From Candidatus Falkowbacteria bacterium HGW-Falkowbacteria-2 (GTDB lineage: Bacteria; Patescibacteriota; Patescibacteriia; Patescibacteriales; UBA12465): a stretch of 23,360 bases of DNA. Both the position numbers and the translations under genes were made by a program. The DNA lies in NCBI GenBank assembly GCA_002841655.1, contig PHAH01000004.1, forward strand, positions 1 through 23,360, in the 5' to 3' direction. This document shows positions 13,268-21,561 of the stretch, piece by piece (positions within the stretch are counted from its first letter, which is position 1; every line of letters begins with the position of its first letter). The notes beneath the pieces were generated by a model, which was given only the letters and a program-made list of their open reading frames with translations, did not search any database and was not told where the DNA came from.

Positions 13268-15349
13268 ATGGGCACTTTTAAGAAAAAACGCTTCTTTTTA
13301 GGTAGCTATACAGCAGCCGACAACTCTTCTGACCCCTTTGTAATTAAGGAGGGTGGTTTTAAGTTTGGCGAACTAAAAGATTCAGCCTATTACACTGACT
13401 GGACAGAGCATTCCTTTATTTCTGATAGCAAGGACAAAGAAGTGGTGGGCCGGACCTTTAATAGCAAAAAAATATTGCCGATCCAAGTTATTATTATTGT
13501 TTTGATGTTTGTTCTTGGTGCGCGAACTGCCTGGCTACAAGTTGCACGTGGTGCTCACTACGCAAGTTTAGCCGAAGGCAATCGTTTGCGTATTGAAAAT
13601 ATTGAACCGAAGCGCGGAATCATTTACGACAGTCAAGGGAAGGCGTTGGTAAGTAATACTGCTAACTTTGTTCTGTCACTACGCCCCATTGATCTTCCTA
13701 GAGATGAGCTTGAGCGCGATGAATCTTTGCGCTACCTAAGTAGCATTCTCGACGACGCTCCCCAAAATACTGCTGTTAGCAACTCCGCTGTCGATATGGT
13801 TCTAGATGGACCTTCTTTTGCGTTAATGAAAGAGGCTTTAGCGAAGATTCGCCCACGTTCCCTTGAGGCCTATCAGCCGATATTTATTAAAGACAATATC
13901 GAATATGACAAAGCCTTGCGCTTAATATTAGAGCGAGACTCCCTGCCCGGCGTGATTATTGATATTAAGATTAGACGCCAATACCCATATACAGCTGGTA
14001 GTGCCGCTTTAGACGAAGGTGGGCAGATAAGTAGTCTTGCTCACATCCTCGGATATACCGGCAAGATTACCGATGAAGCCCTGAAGCGCCTGGGGAGTCA
14101 ATATTCATTAATTGATTATGTCGGTAAAACGGGGTTGGAATATTCCTGGGAGCAGGACTTAAAGGGAATTAACGGACGCACCAATATTGAGGTTGACGCT
14201 CTTGGTCGTCGCAAAAAAATTGTCAGTGAAACGCCACCGGTGGCTGGATATAATTTGAAGTTATCTCTCGACCTTGAATTACAAAGACGAGCCGAGGAGG
14301 TGACGAAGGAGTGGATGGAGAAAACAAACACACACCGCGCCTCAGTGATTATCATGAATCCACAAAATGGTAGCATCCTCGCACTGGTAAGCTTGCCAGC
14401 CTATGATAATAATTTATTTGCTCGTGGAATTACTCAGGCCGAGTACGATGTCTTTTTGAAAGATGAAAATAATCCGCTCTTCAATCGTGCTATCAGCGGC
14501 GAAATGCCTTCAGGTTCGACTATTAAGCCAGTGGTAGCGGCCGCGGCCTTACAAGAAAATGTTATTTCTGAGAATACTAGTTTTCTGAGTAACGGTGGCA
14601 TTCGTATAGGTCAGTGGTATTTTCCTGATTGGAAAGCCGGCGGACACGGGACAACCAACGTTCGCAAGGCAATTGCTGAGTCAGTTAATACGTTTTTCTA
14701 TTATATCGGTGGCGGCTACCAAGACTTTACCGGGTTGGGTGTTGATCGCCTTGTAAGGTATATGCGCCTCTTTGGTATGGGAGAGAAGTCCGGCATAGAT
14801 TTAAACGGTGAGAGCGCTGGTTTCATGCCTAGTCGTGAATGGAAGGAAGAGGTAAAAAAAGAGGCTTGGTATATTGGTGATACCTATCATATTTCTATTG
14901 GCCAGGGAGACGTCATCGTCACCCCCTTACAGGTCGCAAACTTTACCGCGGCCGTCGCCAATGGTGGTAAATTATTTAAGCCGACCCTTGTGAGCGCTCT
15001 GCTTAGTGAAGACAATCAAGTGGTAAGGTCGATTGAACCTGAGATTATTCGTGAGAACTGTATTGACTCATATAACCTGCAAGTTGTGCGCGAAGGTATG
15101 CGTCAGGCTGTCACGGCAGGCAGTGCACGTAGCCTTAGTGTGTTACCAGTTTCTTCGGGAGGAAAGACGGGTACAGCGCAGTGGTCAAGCAAGAAGGCTA
15201 ACCATGCCTGGTTTACCGGCTTTGCCCCCTATGAAAACCCGGAGATGGTTATTACCGTATTAGTGGAAGAGGGGCGTGAGGGCAGTGAAGTCGCCGTTCC
15301 CATTGCTCGTGAAATTATGCAGTGGTATTTCCGTAATCATGTAGAATAA
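13268..15349 (+). CDS. mrdA: Penicillin-binding protein 2-type transpeptidase
   Basis: Class B penicillin-binding protein that crosslinks peptidoglycan on the outer face of the membrane. From ATG 13268 it has 693 residues: a long polar cytoplasmic N-terminus (1-68), one transmembrane helix (70-90), the non-catalytic dimerisation domain opening with RIENIEPKRGIIYDSQG (108-124), and the transpeptidase domain. Active-site motifs are S417-T-I-K420 (in PSGSTIK), S472-V-N474 and K633-T-G635. SIGQGDVIVTPLQVANF (543-559) is typical of PBP2/FtsI. ATG 13268 (context AATATG) is preferred over ATG 13226 because it fits the local start pattern. No rodA or other shape gene is adjacent. It diverges from the response regulator. 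PBP2 (MrdA) fits better than FtsI, but the exact subgroup is inferred. Confidence 0.92.
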   Translation: MGTFKKKRFFLGSYTAADNSSDPFVIKEGGFKFGELKDSAYYTDWTEHSFISDSKDKEVVGRTFNSKKILPIQVIIIVLMFVLGARTAWLQVARGAHYASLAEGNRLRIENIEPKRGIIYDSQGKALVSNTANFVLSLRPIDLPRDELERDESLRYLSSILDDAPQNTAVSNSAVDMVLDGPSFALMKEALAKIRPRSLEAYQPIFIKDNIEYDKALRLILERDSLPGVIIDIKIRRQYPYTAGSAALDEGGQISSLAHILGYTGKITDEALKRLGSQYSLIDYVGKTGLEYSWEQDLKGINGRTNIEVDALGRRKKIVSETPPVAGYNLKLSLDLELQRRAEEVTKEWMEKTNTHRASVIIMNPQNGSILALVSLPAYDNNLFARGITQAEYDVFLKDENNPLFNRAISGEMPSGSTIKPVVAAAALQENVISENTSFLSNGGIRIGQWYFPDWKAGGHGTTNVRKAIAESVNTFFYYIGGGYQDFTGLGVDRLVRYMRLFGMGEKSGIDLNGESAGFMPSREWKEEVKKEAWYIGDTYHISIGQGDVIVTPLQVANFTAAVANGGKLFKPTLVSALLSEDNQVVRSIEPEIIRENCIDSYNLQVVREGMRQAVTAGSARSLSVLPVSSGGKTGTAQWSSKKANHAWFTGFAPYENPEMVITVLVEEGREGSEVAVPIAREIMQWYFRNHVE

Positions 15350-15368
15350 TAAGCCAAAAAACAAAAAA

Positions 15369-15395
15369 TTAGCACTCTCTTGACTTGAGTGCTAA
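15369..15395 (+). promoter_or_regulatory. CIRCE operator (HrcA binding site)
   Basis: TTAGCACTC, 9 bases, GAGTGCTAA: a perfect match to the CIRCE inverted repeat. The spacer contains the -35 element of the heat-shock operon, so bound HrcA blocks RNA polymerase. Confidence 0.98.
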
Positions 15396-15408
15396 TTTTT
15401 TTTATAAT
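15380..15408 (+). promoter_or_regulatory. Heat-shock operon promoter
   Basis: TTGACT (15380-15385), 17-bp spacer, TATAAT (15403-15408). The predicted start near 15415 leaves a leader of about 16 bases before hrcA. The promoter is embedded in the CIRCE operator. Confidence 0.93.
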
Positions 15409-15430
15409 GATACCTGGTAACCCCAAATAT

Positions 15431-16111
15431 ATGGAATTGAGCCCTCGTCAAAAAATAGTCCTAAAGACTCTGATTAAAGAGTATGTCCGTAGCGCCCAAC
15501 CAGTCGCTTCGGGTATTTTGGTGGAAAAATATAGTTTAGACATTTCCCCTGCCACTGTCCGCAACGAACTCACTGTTCTTGAGGACCTCGGTTACATCCA
15601 CCAGCCGCACACTTCAGCGGGAAGGGTGCCGACTGAAGAGGCCTACTTACTTGATTTAGGGGACAATGAAGCTAAGCGTCTTAGATCGACGGATAAAGAG
15701 GCTTTAGAAGCTGTTCTCAGTGCTGCGGAATCCTTTAAGCCAGCCGCTAGAACCTTAGCAGAGTTATCGGGTAATGCTGTTTTCTGGGCCTTCCATAAGA
15801 ACGATCTATATCATACTGGTCTGTCCAACCTCTTTTCTCAATCTGAATTCAAACAATCTGAAATGTTGTTCGATGTTTCGCAAGTTATTGATCGCATGGA
15901 AGAAATTATCGATGGTCTATTCGACGAATTACCGGAAGGAACACAGGTATATATCGGTAGCAACAACCCCTTCGGTGCTTTTCTTGGTACTACCCTGCTA
16001 AAATATCGGCATGGTGGTGTCTCTGGATTATGCGGCATCCTTGGGCCAATGCGTATGGACTATCCCCGCAATCTATCCCTGCTCACACACTTAGAAGAAT
16101 ACTTTAAATAA
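15431..16111 (+). CDS. hrcA: Heat-inducible transcription repressor HrcA (short form)
   Basis: Repressor that binds CIRCE and keeps chaperone genes low until GroEL or DnaK clients accumulate. The N-terminal winged helix is clear: LSPRQKIVLKTLIKEYVRSAQPVASG (3-28), SPATVRNELTVLEDLGYIHQPHTSAGRVPTEEAY (39-72). The rest is a shortened GAF-like part. At 226 residues it is far below the usual 330-350, so much of the middle and dimerisation insert is missing. ATG 15431 follows TATAT; the longer frame starts at a GTG (15389) inside the CIRCE site and upstream of the promoter -10, so it cannot be right. It is the first gene of the operon and autoregulated through the perfect CIRCE just upstream. Confidence 0.93.
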   Translation: MELSPRQKIVLKTLIKEYVRSAQPVASGILVEKYSLDISPATVRNELTVLEDLGYIHQPHTSAGRVPTEEAYLLDLGDNEAKRLRSTDKEALEAVLSAAESFKPAARTLAELSGNAVFWAFHKNDLYHTGLSNLFSQSEFKQSEMLFDVSQVIDRMEEIIDGLFDELPEGTQVYIGSNNPFGAFLGTTLLKYRHGGVSGLCGILGPMRMDYPRNLSLLTHLEEYFK

Positions 16112-16120
16112 AGAAGAAAT

Positions 16121-16741
16121 ATGTCAAAAATAAAACTCGGAATCTACCGACACTATAAGGGTGACGAATATGAGCTGTTTGAAATCGCGAAGAGCAGCGA
16201 AAGTAAAGAAGAGATTGCAATCTACCGCTCTGTGAAAGATGGACAAGTGTGGGCGCGACCAATATCAATGTGGAAGGAGGAAGTGGAAGTTGATGACGCT
16301 AAGAAGCCACGATTCGAATATCTCCGTGAAGCTGAAAATGACAGCTTCGAGCATAAATATTTACGTGCTCTCGCTGATTATCAAAACCAAATTAAACAAG
16401 CGTCTAAAGATAAGGAAGAGTTTGTGAAATTTGTTCTCGGCGACTTTCTCCAAGAAATTCTGCCCGTATACGACCATCTAAAACTCTCACTCGCTGGCTT
16501 AAGTGAGCAGGACAAGGAAAGCGCCTGGGTGAAAGGAGTCGAATATGTACTTAAGCAATTCAAAGACGTCTTAAACGGCCGCGGCGTGGAAGAGATCAAG
16601 ACGGTTGGTGAAAAATATGATTATCACCGCATGGAGGCGCTTGAGGGAACGGGTGAAAAGGTGATTAGAGAAGTTAGCCCGGGATATGTTTTAAACGGAA
16701 GAGTAATTAGACCGGCAAAAGTAATCGTGGGAGAAGAATAA
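16121..16741 (+). CDS. grpE: GrpE nucleotide exchange factor with N-terminal DUF1653 domain
   Basis: GrpE drives ADP release from DnaK. Here the first 70 residues are a DUF1653 domain (GIYRHYKGDEYELFEIA at 7-23, IYRSVKDGQVWARPISMW at 34-51, KPRFEYL at 62-68). The GrpE part follows: a helical region (75-125) and the C-terminal beta domain with NGRGVEEIKTVGEKYDYHRMEAL (152-174) and VSPGYVLNGRVIRPAKVIV (185-203). The DUF1653 domain takes the place of the usual disordered N-terminus and part of the long paired helix of GrpE. DUF1653 is usually a stand-alone small protein of unknown function. ATG 16121 is 9 bases after hrcA, with no frameshift between the domains. The GrpE identity is strong from the C-terminus and operon position. 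Confidence 0.93.
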   Translation: MSKIKLGIYRHYKGDEYELFEIAKSSESKEEIAIYRSVKDGQVWARPISMWKEEVEVDDAKKPRFEYLREAENDSFEHKYLRALADYQNQIKQASKDKEEFVKFVLGDFLQEILPVYDHLKLSLAGLSEQDKESAWVKGVEYVLKQFKDVLNGRGVEEIKTVGEKYDYHRMEALEGTGEKVIREVSPGYVLNGRVIRPAKVIVGEE

Positions 16742-16774
16742 TTAATTTAAATATAAATTAAAAAAAATAAACAT

Positions 16775-17227
16775 ATGTCATTAATCAAATGGAATCCATT
16801 CCTGGGCGAGGGATATAACATCGATGACATGGACAAACTGGTCAATGAGTATCTGCCAGCCGTCCGCAGTGGACAATTCGGTTTTACCCCAGCGCTCGAT
16901 ATGTATGAAGATCAAGACAACATCATCGTGGAGACGCAGTTAGCCGGGATTGATCCGGAAAAAGTAAGTATCTCTATTGATAATAACGTGCTCTGCATCA
17001 AGGGCGAAAGTGAACGTCACAGTGAAGTCGAAGAAAAGAATTACTATCGTAAAGAAATTCGTCGTGGCTCCTTCTATCGCTCAGTGCAATTACCGACAAA
17101 AGTGGATGGTGATAGCGCCACCGCTGTTACCGAAGACGGCATCTTGAAAATCACTGTTCCGAAAGCAGCGGAAGCCAAGCCGAAGAACATTAAGATTCAA
17201 ATCGGCAAGAACAAGGATAAAAAATAA
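16775..17227 (+). CDS. Small heat-shock protein Hsp20 (alpha-crystallin family)
   Basis: 150 residues with an alpha-crystallin domain from about 38 to 145. Typical blocks are PALDMYEDQDNIIVETQLAGIDPEKVSISIDNNVLCIKGE, then FYRSVQLPTKVD and the hallmark DGILKITVPK. It is an ATP-independent holdase that captures unfolding proteins for DnaK. The start ATG (ACATATG) follows a 33-base AT-rich gap after grpE. Its place inside the hrcA-grpE-dnaK-dnaJ operon puts it under CIRCE/HrcA control, which is less usual than a separate hsp20 unit. Confidence 0.96.
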   Translation: MSLIKWNPFLGEGYNIDDMDKLVNEYLPAVRSGQFGFTPALDMYEDQDNIIVETQLAGIDPEKVSISIDNNVLCIKGESERHSEVEEKNYYRKEIRRGSFYRSVQLPTKVDGDSATAVTEDGILKITVPKAAEAKPKNIKIQIGKNKDKK

Positions 17228-17257
17228 TTTGAAAATAAATCAGATAATAATAATCAT

Positions 17258-19162
17258 ATGGGAAAAATTTTAGGAATTGATTTAGGAACCACAAATTGCG
17301 CCATGGCCATTATGGAAGGCGGCGCTCCAAAAATCTTAGAAAACATTGAGGGTAATCGCACAACCCCTTCCATTGCCGCTGTTTCAAAAAATGGTGAACG
17401 TCTCGTGGGGGCCGCGGCCAAACGTCAGGCAGTCATTAACCCTGAAAACACTGTGTATGCGGTTAAGCGTCTCATCGGCCGCAGCTTTACGGATGAAGAG
17501 GTTCAGCGCGATCTTAGCACCGTGCCCTATAAAATAGTTCAAGCCGGTCAGGGCGTGAAGGTGAAGATGAGTGACAAGGAATATTCCCCTCAGGAAATTT
17601 CGGCCATGATTCTCACTAAATTGAAAGCTGATGCTGAGGCGAAAATCGGTGAGCCGATTACTGAAGCTATCATCACCGTTCCAGCATACTTCGATGACTC
17701 ACAAAGACAAGCAACTAAAGATGCTGGCTTAATCGCTGGCCTTGATGTGAAGCGCATTATCAACGAGCCAACCGCCGCCGCTCTGGCCTATGGTTTTGAT
17801 AAGAAGCAGGGACAAAAGATTGTTGTCTATGATTTAGGCGGTGGTACTTTTGACGTCTCTGTTTTAGATATTTCCGCTGACACCGTTGAAGTGAAGGCTA
17901 CTAATGGTGACACCCATTTAGGCGGTGAAGATTTTGATAAGAGAATTATCGATTGGATTATTGATGAATTTAAGAAAGATCAGGGCATTGATTTATCCAA
18001 GGATACGCTCGCCTTACAGCGTATTAAAGAAGCAGCTGAAAAAGCCAAGATTGAACTATCAACCGCAATGGAAACGGAAATTAATCAACCTTTCATCGCC
18101 ACTGATGCCAATGGTCCTAAGCACTTAGTAATGAAGCTCAGCCGTTCCAAGCTTGAAGCCTTGGTTGGTGATCTTGTTGAAAAAACCATTGAACCATGTA
18201 AGAAGGCCTTGGCCGATTCCGGATTCAGTCTAAGTGATATCAATGAAGTGTTAATGGTTGGGGGTATGACTCGCATGCCTTTAGTTTTACAGAAGGTAAA
18301 AGAATTCTTTGGCAAGGAGCCAAACTTGAGTGTTAACCCCGATGAAGTTGTAGCTTTAGGTGCGGCTGTTCAGGCTGGTGTTTTGCAAGGTGACGTTAAA
18401 GATGTGCTGCTTCTCGACGTTACCCCTCTTACCCTCGGCATCGAGACATTAGGCGGAGTCGCTACACCATTAATTGAACGCAATACCACTATCCCGACTT
18501 CCAAGTCACAGATTTTCTCAACTGCAGCTGATGGTCAGACTAGCGTGGAGATTCATGTTGTTCAGGGTGAGCGTCCAATGGCGACTGATAATAAATCTTT
18601 GGGGCGTTTCATTCTTGATGGTATTCCCACTGCCCAAAGAGGTGTGCCGCAAGTTGAAGTGAAGTTTGATTTAGATGCTAACGGCATCTTAAACGTCAGC
18701 GCGACTGACAAAGCAACTGGCAAACAGCAGAAGATCACAATCACTGCTTCTTCAGGTTTATCTAAAGAAGAAATTGACCGCATGCAGAAAGAAGCTGAGG
18801 CGCACGCCGAAGAAGATAAAAAGAAAAAAGAAGAGGTAGAAATAAAGAATCAGGCTGACGCTGTTGTTTTCACTGCTGAAAAGATGATTAAGGAGTCTGG
18901 TGATAAGATGAAGCCAGAAGACAAGACTGAACTTGAAGCCAAGACCGCTGATTTAAAGAAAGCAAAGGATTCTGGTAATATTGAAGAAATGAAAAAAGAA
19001 ATGGAAGCCTTAAATACAGTGGCTCAACGCATTGGCGGCGCTATGTATCAGCAGCAGCCAGAAGGTGGCGCTGCGCCGGCCGGTGAAGGTGAGAAGAAGG
19101 ATGAAAATAAAGACGGTAAAGATGAAAATGTCGTTGAGGGTGAAGTAGAAGATAGGAAATAA
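17258..19162 (+). CDS. dnaK: Molecular chaperone DnaK (Hsp70)
   Basis: Full-length Hsp70 of 634 residues. The nucleotide-binding domain begins GKILGIDLGTTNCAMAIMEGG and carries IITVPAYFDDSQRQATKDAG, INEPTAAALAYGFD, VVYDLGGGTFDVSVLD and the VLMVGGMTRMP segment. The substrate domain starts near LLLDVTPLTLGIETLGG, with NTTIPTSKSQIFSTAADGQ and a helical lid. The tail is rich in Glu, Lys, Asp and Gly and ends NVVEGEVEDRK, a variant of the usual acidic end. It is the central ATPase of the KJE chaperone team, with grpE and dnaJ in the same operon. The start ATG has a TCATATG context without a Shine-Dalgarno sequence. Confidence 0.99.
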   Translation: MGKILGIDLGTTNCAMAIMEGGAPKILENIEGNRTTPSIAAVSKNGERLVGAAAKRQAVINPENTVYAVKRLIGRSFTDEEVQRDLSTVPYKIVQAGQGVKVKMSDKEYSPQEISAMILTKLKADAEAKIGEPITEAIITVPAYFDDSQRQATKDAGLIAGLDVKRIINEPTAAALAYGFDKKQGQKIVVYDLGGGTFDVSVLDISADTVEVKATNGDTHLGGEDFDKRIIDWIIDEFKKDQGIDLSKDTLALQRIKEAAEKAKIELSTAMETEINQPFIATDANGPKHLVMKLSRSKLEALVGDLVEKTIEPCKKALADSGFSLSDINEVLMVGGMTRMPLVLQKVKEFFGKEPNLSVNPDEVVALGAAVQAGVLQGDVKDVLLLDVTPLTLGIETLGGVATPLIERNTTIPTSKSQIFSTAADGQTSVEIHVVQGERPMATDNKSLGRFILDGIPTAQRGVPQVEVKFDLDANGILNVSATDKATGKQQKITITASSGLSKEEIDRMQKEAEAHAEEDKKKKEEVEIKNQADAVVFTAEKMIKESGDKMKPEDKTELEAKTADLKKAKDSGNIEEMKKEMEALNTVAQRIGGAMYQQQPEGGAAPAGEGEKKDENKDGKDENVVEGEVEDRK

Positions 19163-19184
19163 ATAAAAGGCTGAAGCCTAAACT

Positions 19185-20255
19185 ATGTCTAAAGACTATT
19201 ACTCAATACTCGGAGTCTCTAAATCCGCTAGTGGTGATGAAATCAAAACCGCTTTTCGCAAAAAAGCGCATGAACATCATCCTGATAAAGGAGGCGATGA
19301 GTCTAAATTCAAAGAGGTCAATGAAGCCTATCAAGTTTTAAGTAACGCTGATAAGCGCCGTCAGTATGACCAATTCGGTTCTGACTTTCAAAACGGTCAG
19401 GCTGGAGGTGCCTACGGCGGTTTCAGTGGCTTCAATGGTGCCAATATCAACATGGAAGACCTTAGTGACCTATTTGGTGGCTTTGGTGACATGTTTGGTT
19501 TTGGCGGACCTGGTGGTGGGCGTCGTCGCGGACCCGAAAGAGGCCGTGATTTAGAGATGAGTTTATCTATAGAATTCCTTGAATCAATTCATGGTCTTGA
19601 AACAGAAATAAAATTTCCCCACCTTAAGACTTGCAAAACCTGTCATGGGAGCGGACATGCTCCTGATGCCAAGATCGAGACTTGTAATACTTGTCGTGGC
19701 ACCGGCAGAGTCAGCCGTTTGCAGAGAACGATTCTAGGATCTGTGCAAACACAGGCTATGTGTCCTGATTGTCAGGGTGAGGGCAAGAAGGCGAGTGCTT
19801 CCTGTAAGGAATGTCACGGACAAGGGCGCACTAAGCAGGACGAGAAACTTAAAGTGAAGATTCCGGCTGGCATTAATCACGGCGAAAGCATTAGGCTTTC
19901 TGGCTATGGTGATGCCGGTGAAAAGGGAGCCTCTGCTGGCGATTTATATTTAAAGGTCAGAGTATCTCCTCATCCCGATATGAAGAGGGAAGGTGATGAT
20001 ATTTATTCGCAAGCAGAAATATCAATGAGCCAGGCTGCTTTAGGCACAACGATTGAAGTAACCACCGCCTATGGCCAGGTGAAATTGAAAATTCCCTCAG
20101 GCACTCAACCGCAAACAGTCTTCCGTTTGAAGGAAAAAGGCGCCCCTCGTATTCATGGACGTGGTCAAGGTGATCACTTCGTGAAGGTGAAGGTAGTTAT
20201 TCCAAAAAGCTTGAACAAAAAGCAGCGTGAAGCCCTAGAGAGCTTAGGACTATAA
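19185..20255 (+). CDS. dnaJ: Chaperone DnaJ (Hsp40)
   Basis: Canonical type I Hsp40, 356 residues. The J domain (1-70) has the HPD motif at 32-34, which stimulates DnaK ATPase. A Gly/Phe-rich linker follows (about 72-120). The zinc region has all four CxxCxGxG repeats (CKTCHGSG, CNTCRGTG, CPDCQGEG, CKECHGQG). Client-binding beta domains with LKVKIPAGINHGESIRLSGYGDAG complete the protein. It is 22 bases downstream of dnaK. The short gap can form a small AGGC-TGAA-GCCT hairpin before the ATG. It is co-regulated with dnaK through the CIRCE element. Confidence 0.99.
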   Translation: MSKDYYSILGVSKSASGDEIKTAFRKKAHEHHPDKGGDESKFKEVNEAYQVLSNADKRRQYDQFGSDFQNGQAGGAYGGFSGFNGANINMEDLSDLFGGFGDMFGFGGPGGGRRRGPERGRDLEMSLSIEFLESIHGLETEIKFPHLKTCKTCHGSGHAPDAKIETCNTCRGTGRVSRLQRTILGSVQTQAMCPDCQGEGKKASASCKECHGQGRTKQDEKLKVKIPAGINHGESIRLSGYGDAGEKGASAGDLYLKVRVSPHPDMKREGDDIYSQAEISMSQAALGTTIEVTTAYGQVKLKIPSGTQPQTVFRLKEKGAPRIHGRGQGDHFVKVKVVIPKSLNKKQREALESLGL

Positions 20256-20265
20256 TAAAAAATAT

Positions 20266-20883
20266 ATGGAGAAGAAGATTCAAGTCATTCACATACATGG
20301 TGGTATGACTTTCAAAAGTCATGATGATTATCTTCTGTATCTTAAGACCCGAGAAATATCTATTGATAGTCAGTCATCATGGGCGGACTCGCTTCCCGAG
20401 AAGCTAGGTGACGACTTTGAGGTTATTCGACCGCGCATGCCGCTTAGAGAAAATGCCAGTTACGAAGACTGGAAGATTCACTTTGAGCGACACTTTCCCT
20501 TGATTAATGATAATGTCATCTTAACCGGCTTTTCTTTGGGAGCAACCTTCCTGGCACAGTATTTGTCAGAAAATGAATTTCCCAAGAACATTATCGCAAC
20601 CTATCTTATCGCCCCTCCGTTTGATGGTGACTTGCCTCATGAAGATTTAGCTGGTGGCTGCCGTTTGCAATCTGATTTAACTTTGATGCAGGAAAATTGC
20701 AGCCGACTGAATTTCCTCTTTTCCAAAAACGATAATGTCGTTCCCTTAAGTCACGCTGACAAGTTTGCGGAGAAGTTACCACTTGCCAAAATCACTGTCT
20801 ATGATCATATCGATGGTCACTTCTTAGTTCCAGAATTACCGGAGCTGGTTGAGATGATAAAGAAAGATAGTAAGGATATATAA
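20266..20883 (+). CDS. Alpha/beta hydrolase (RBBP9/YdeN-like)
   Basis: 205-residue single-domain alpha/beta hydrolase. The first strand IQVIHIHGG (5-13) leads to an oxyanion loop. The nucleophile elbow is GFSLGAT with Ser90, the acid is Asp156 in FSKNDNVVP and the base is His185 in DGHF, together a complete Ser-Asp-His triad. The size and NDNVVP/GHF spacing recall RBBP9/YdeN-type small serine hydrolases; the substrate is unknown. It starts 10 bases after dnaJ (ATATATG) and ends just before the operon terminator. It is therefore probably the sixth gene of the heat-shock operon and heat-inducible. Confidence 0.8.
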   Translation: MEKKIQVIHIHGGMTFKSHDDYLLYLKTREISIDSQSSWADSLPEKLGDDFEVIRPRMPLRENASYEDWKIHFERHFPLINDNVILTGFSLGATFLAQYLSENEFPKNIIATYLIAPPFDGDLPHEDLAGGCRLQSDLTLMQENCSRLNFLFSKNDNVVPLSHADKFAEKLPLAKITVYDHIDGHFLVPELPELVEMIKKDSKDI

Positions 20884-20903
20884 CATTGCCAAAATATATA
20901 AAT

Positions 20904-20926
20904 AGCCCCTTTGGGGCTGTTTTTTT
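20904..20926 (+). terminator. Heat-shock operon terminator
   Basis: Stem AGCCCC / GGGGCT with a TTT loop followed by seven T residues, 21 bases after the hydrolase stop codon. Confidence 0.9.
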
Positions 20927-20944
20927 GTTAATTAAGCAGGATTC

Positions 20945-20973
20945 TTTACAGGTGAACGATTGTTTACTATAAT
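20945..20973 (+). promoter_or_regulatory. lexA-polymerase operon promoter
   Basis: TTTACA (20945-20950), 17-bp spacer, TATAAT (20968-20973). The predicted start near 20980 leaves a leader of about 14 bases. Confidence 0.88.
20952..20967 (+). promoter_or_regulatory. Predicted LexA operator (SOS box)
   Basis: GTGAAC-GATT-GTTTAC is a near-palindrome: the half sites GTGAAC and (reverse) GTAAAC differ at one base. It resembles the Gram-positive type SOS box GAAC-N4-GTTC. It fills the promoter spacer, so a bound repressor would block transcription of lexA itself and the polymerase. Confidence 0.75.
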
Positions 20974-20993
20974 GATACCGTAATGAAAAATAT

Positions 20994-21560
20994 ATGATGG
21001 AAAAATATAAACAACAAATTCAAGGCTTCTATCGCCGCTATCGGCGCATGCCTGACTACAGCGAAATCATGACGCTCGTTGGTTTTAAATCAAAGAACGC
21101 TGTCTTTAAACTTATTAACCGCCTGCAGGCAGAAAACTTTTTGGATAAAGACAAGAAAGGAAAATTAATTCCCCGGAATATATATGGAGAGTTAAAAGTT
21201 CTAGGACAAGTAGAGGCTGGCTTCCCGTCTCCCGCTGAAGAAGAGTTAGCGGACACGATGAGTCTGGATGATTTCTTAATTAAAAACAGGGAGGCAACCT
21301 ATATGCTTAAGGTGAGCGGTGAGTCGATGAAGGACGCCGGCATTATGCCTGGTGACATGGTACTTGTTGATCGCAGTCTCGCCCCTTCAGACGGTAACAT
21401 TGTTATCGCTGAAGTTGATAAGCAGTGGACGGTAAAATACTTTCGTAAGAAAGGTAATGATATCTATCTCGAGCCAGCAAATAAGAAGTTTCCCATAATC
21501 AGGGCAACCGAAGAATTAAGAATCGCCGCTGTTGTTAAAGCTGTTATCCGCAAATACTAA
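20994..21560 (+). CDS. lexA: LexA-family SOS repressor (S24 self-cleaving)
   Basis: 188 residues. The N-terminal winged-helix part (1-60, YRRYRRMPDYSEIMTLVGFKSKNAVFKLINRLQAENFL) follows the LexA pattern. The C-terminal S24 domain has the cleavage site Ala75-Gly76 (GQVEAGFPSPAEEE), nucleophile Ser111 in VSGESMKDAGI and general base Lys148 in TVKYFRK. RecA filaments would trigger self-cleavage and derepression. The AGFPSPAEEE segment is close to UmuD, and the gene is immediately followed by a Y-family polymerase. The one protein could therefore combine the LexA role with the UmuD role. A predicted operator in its own promoter supports autoregulation. Start ATGATG at 20994. Confidence 0.92.
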   Translation: MMEKYKQQIQGFYRRYRRMPDYSEIMTLVGFKSKNAVFKLINRLQAENFLDKDKKGKLIPRNIYGELKVLGQVEAGFPSPAEEELADTMSLDDFLIKNREATYMLKVSGESMKDAGIMPGDMVLVDRSLAPSDGNIVIAEVDKQWTVKYFRKKGNDIYLEPANKKFPIIRATEELRIAAVVKAVIRKY

Positions 21561-21561
21561 T

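Noticed and set aside
19168..19179. Small AGGC-TGAA-GCCT hairpin between dnaK and dnaJ
   Set aside because: Only four base pairs and no T-run; too weak to call a terminator or regulatory element.
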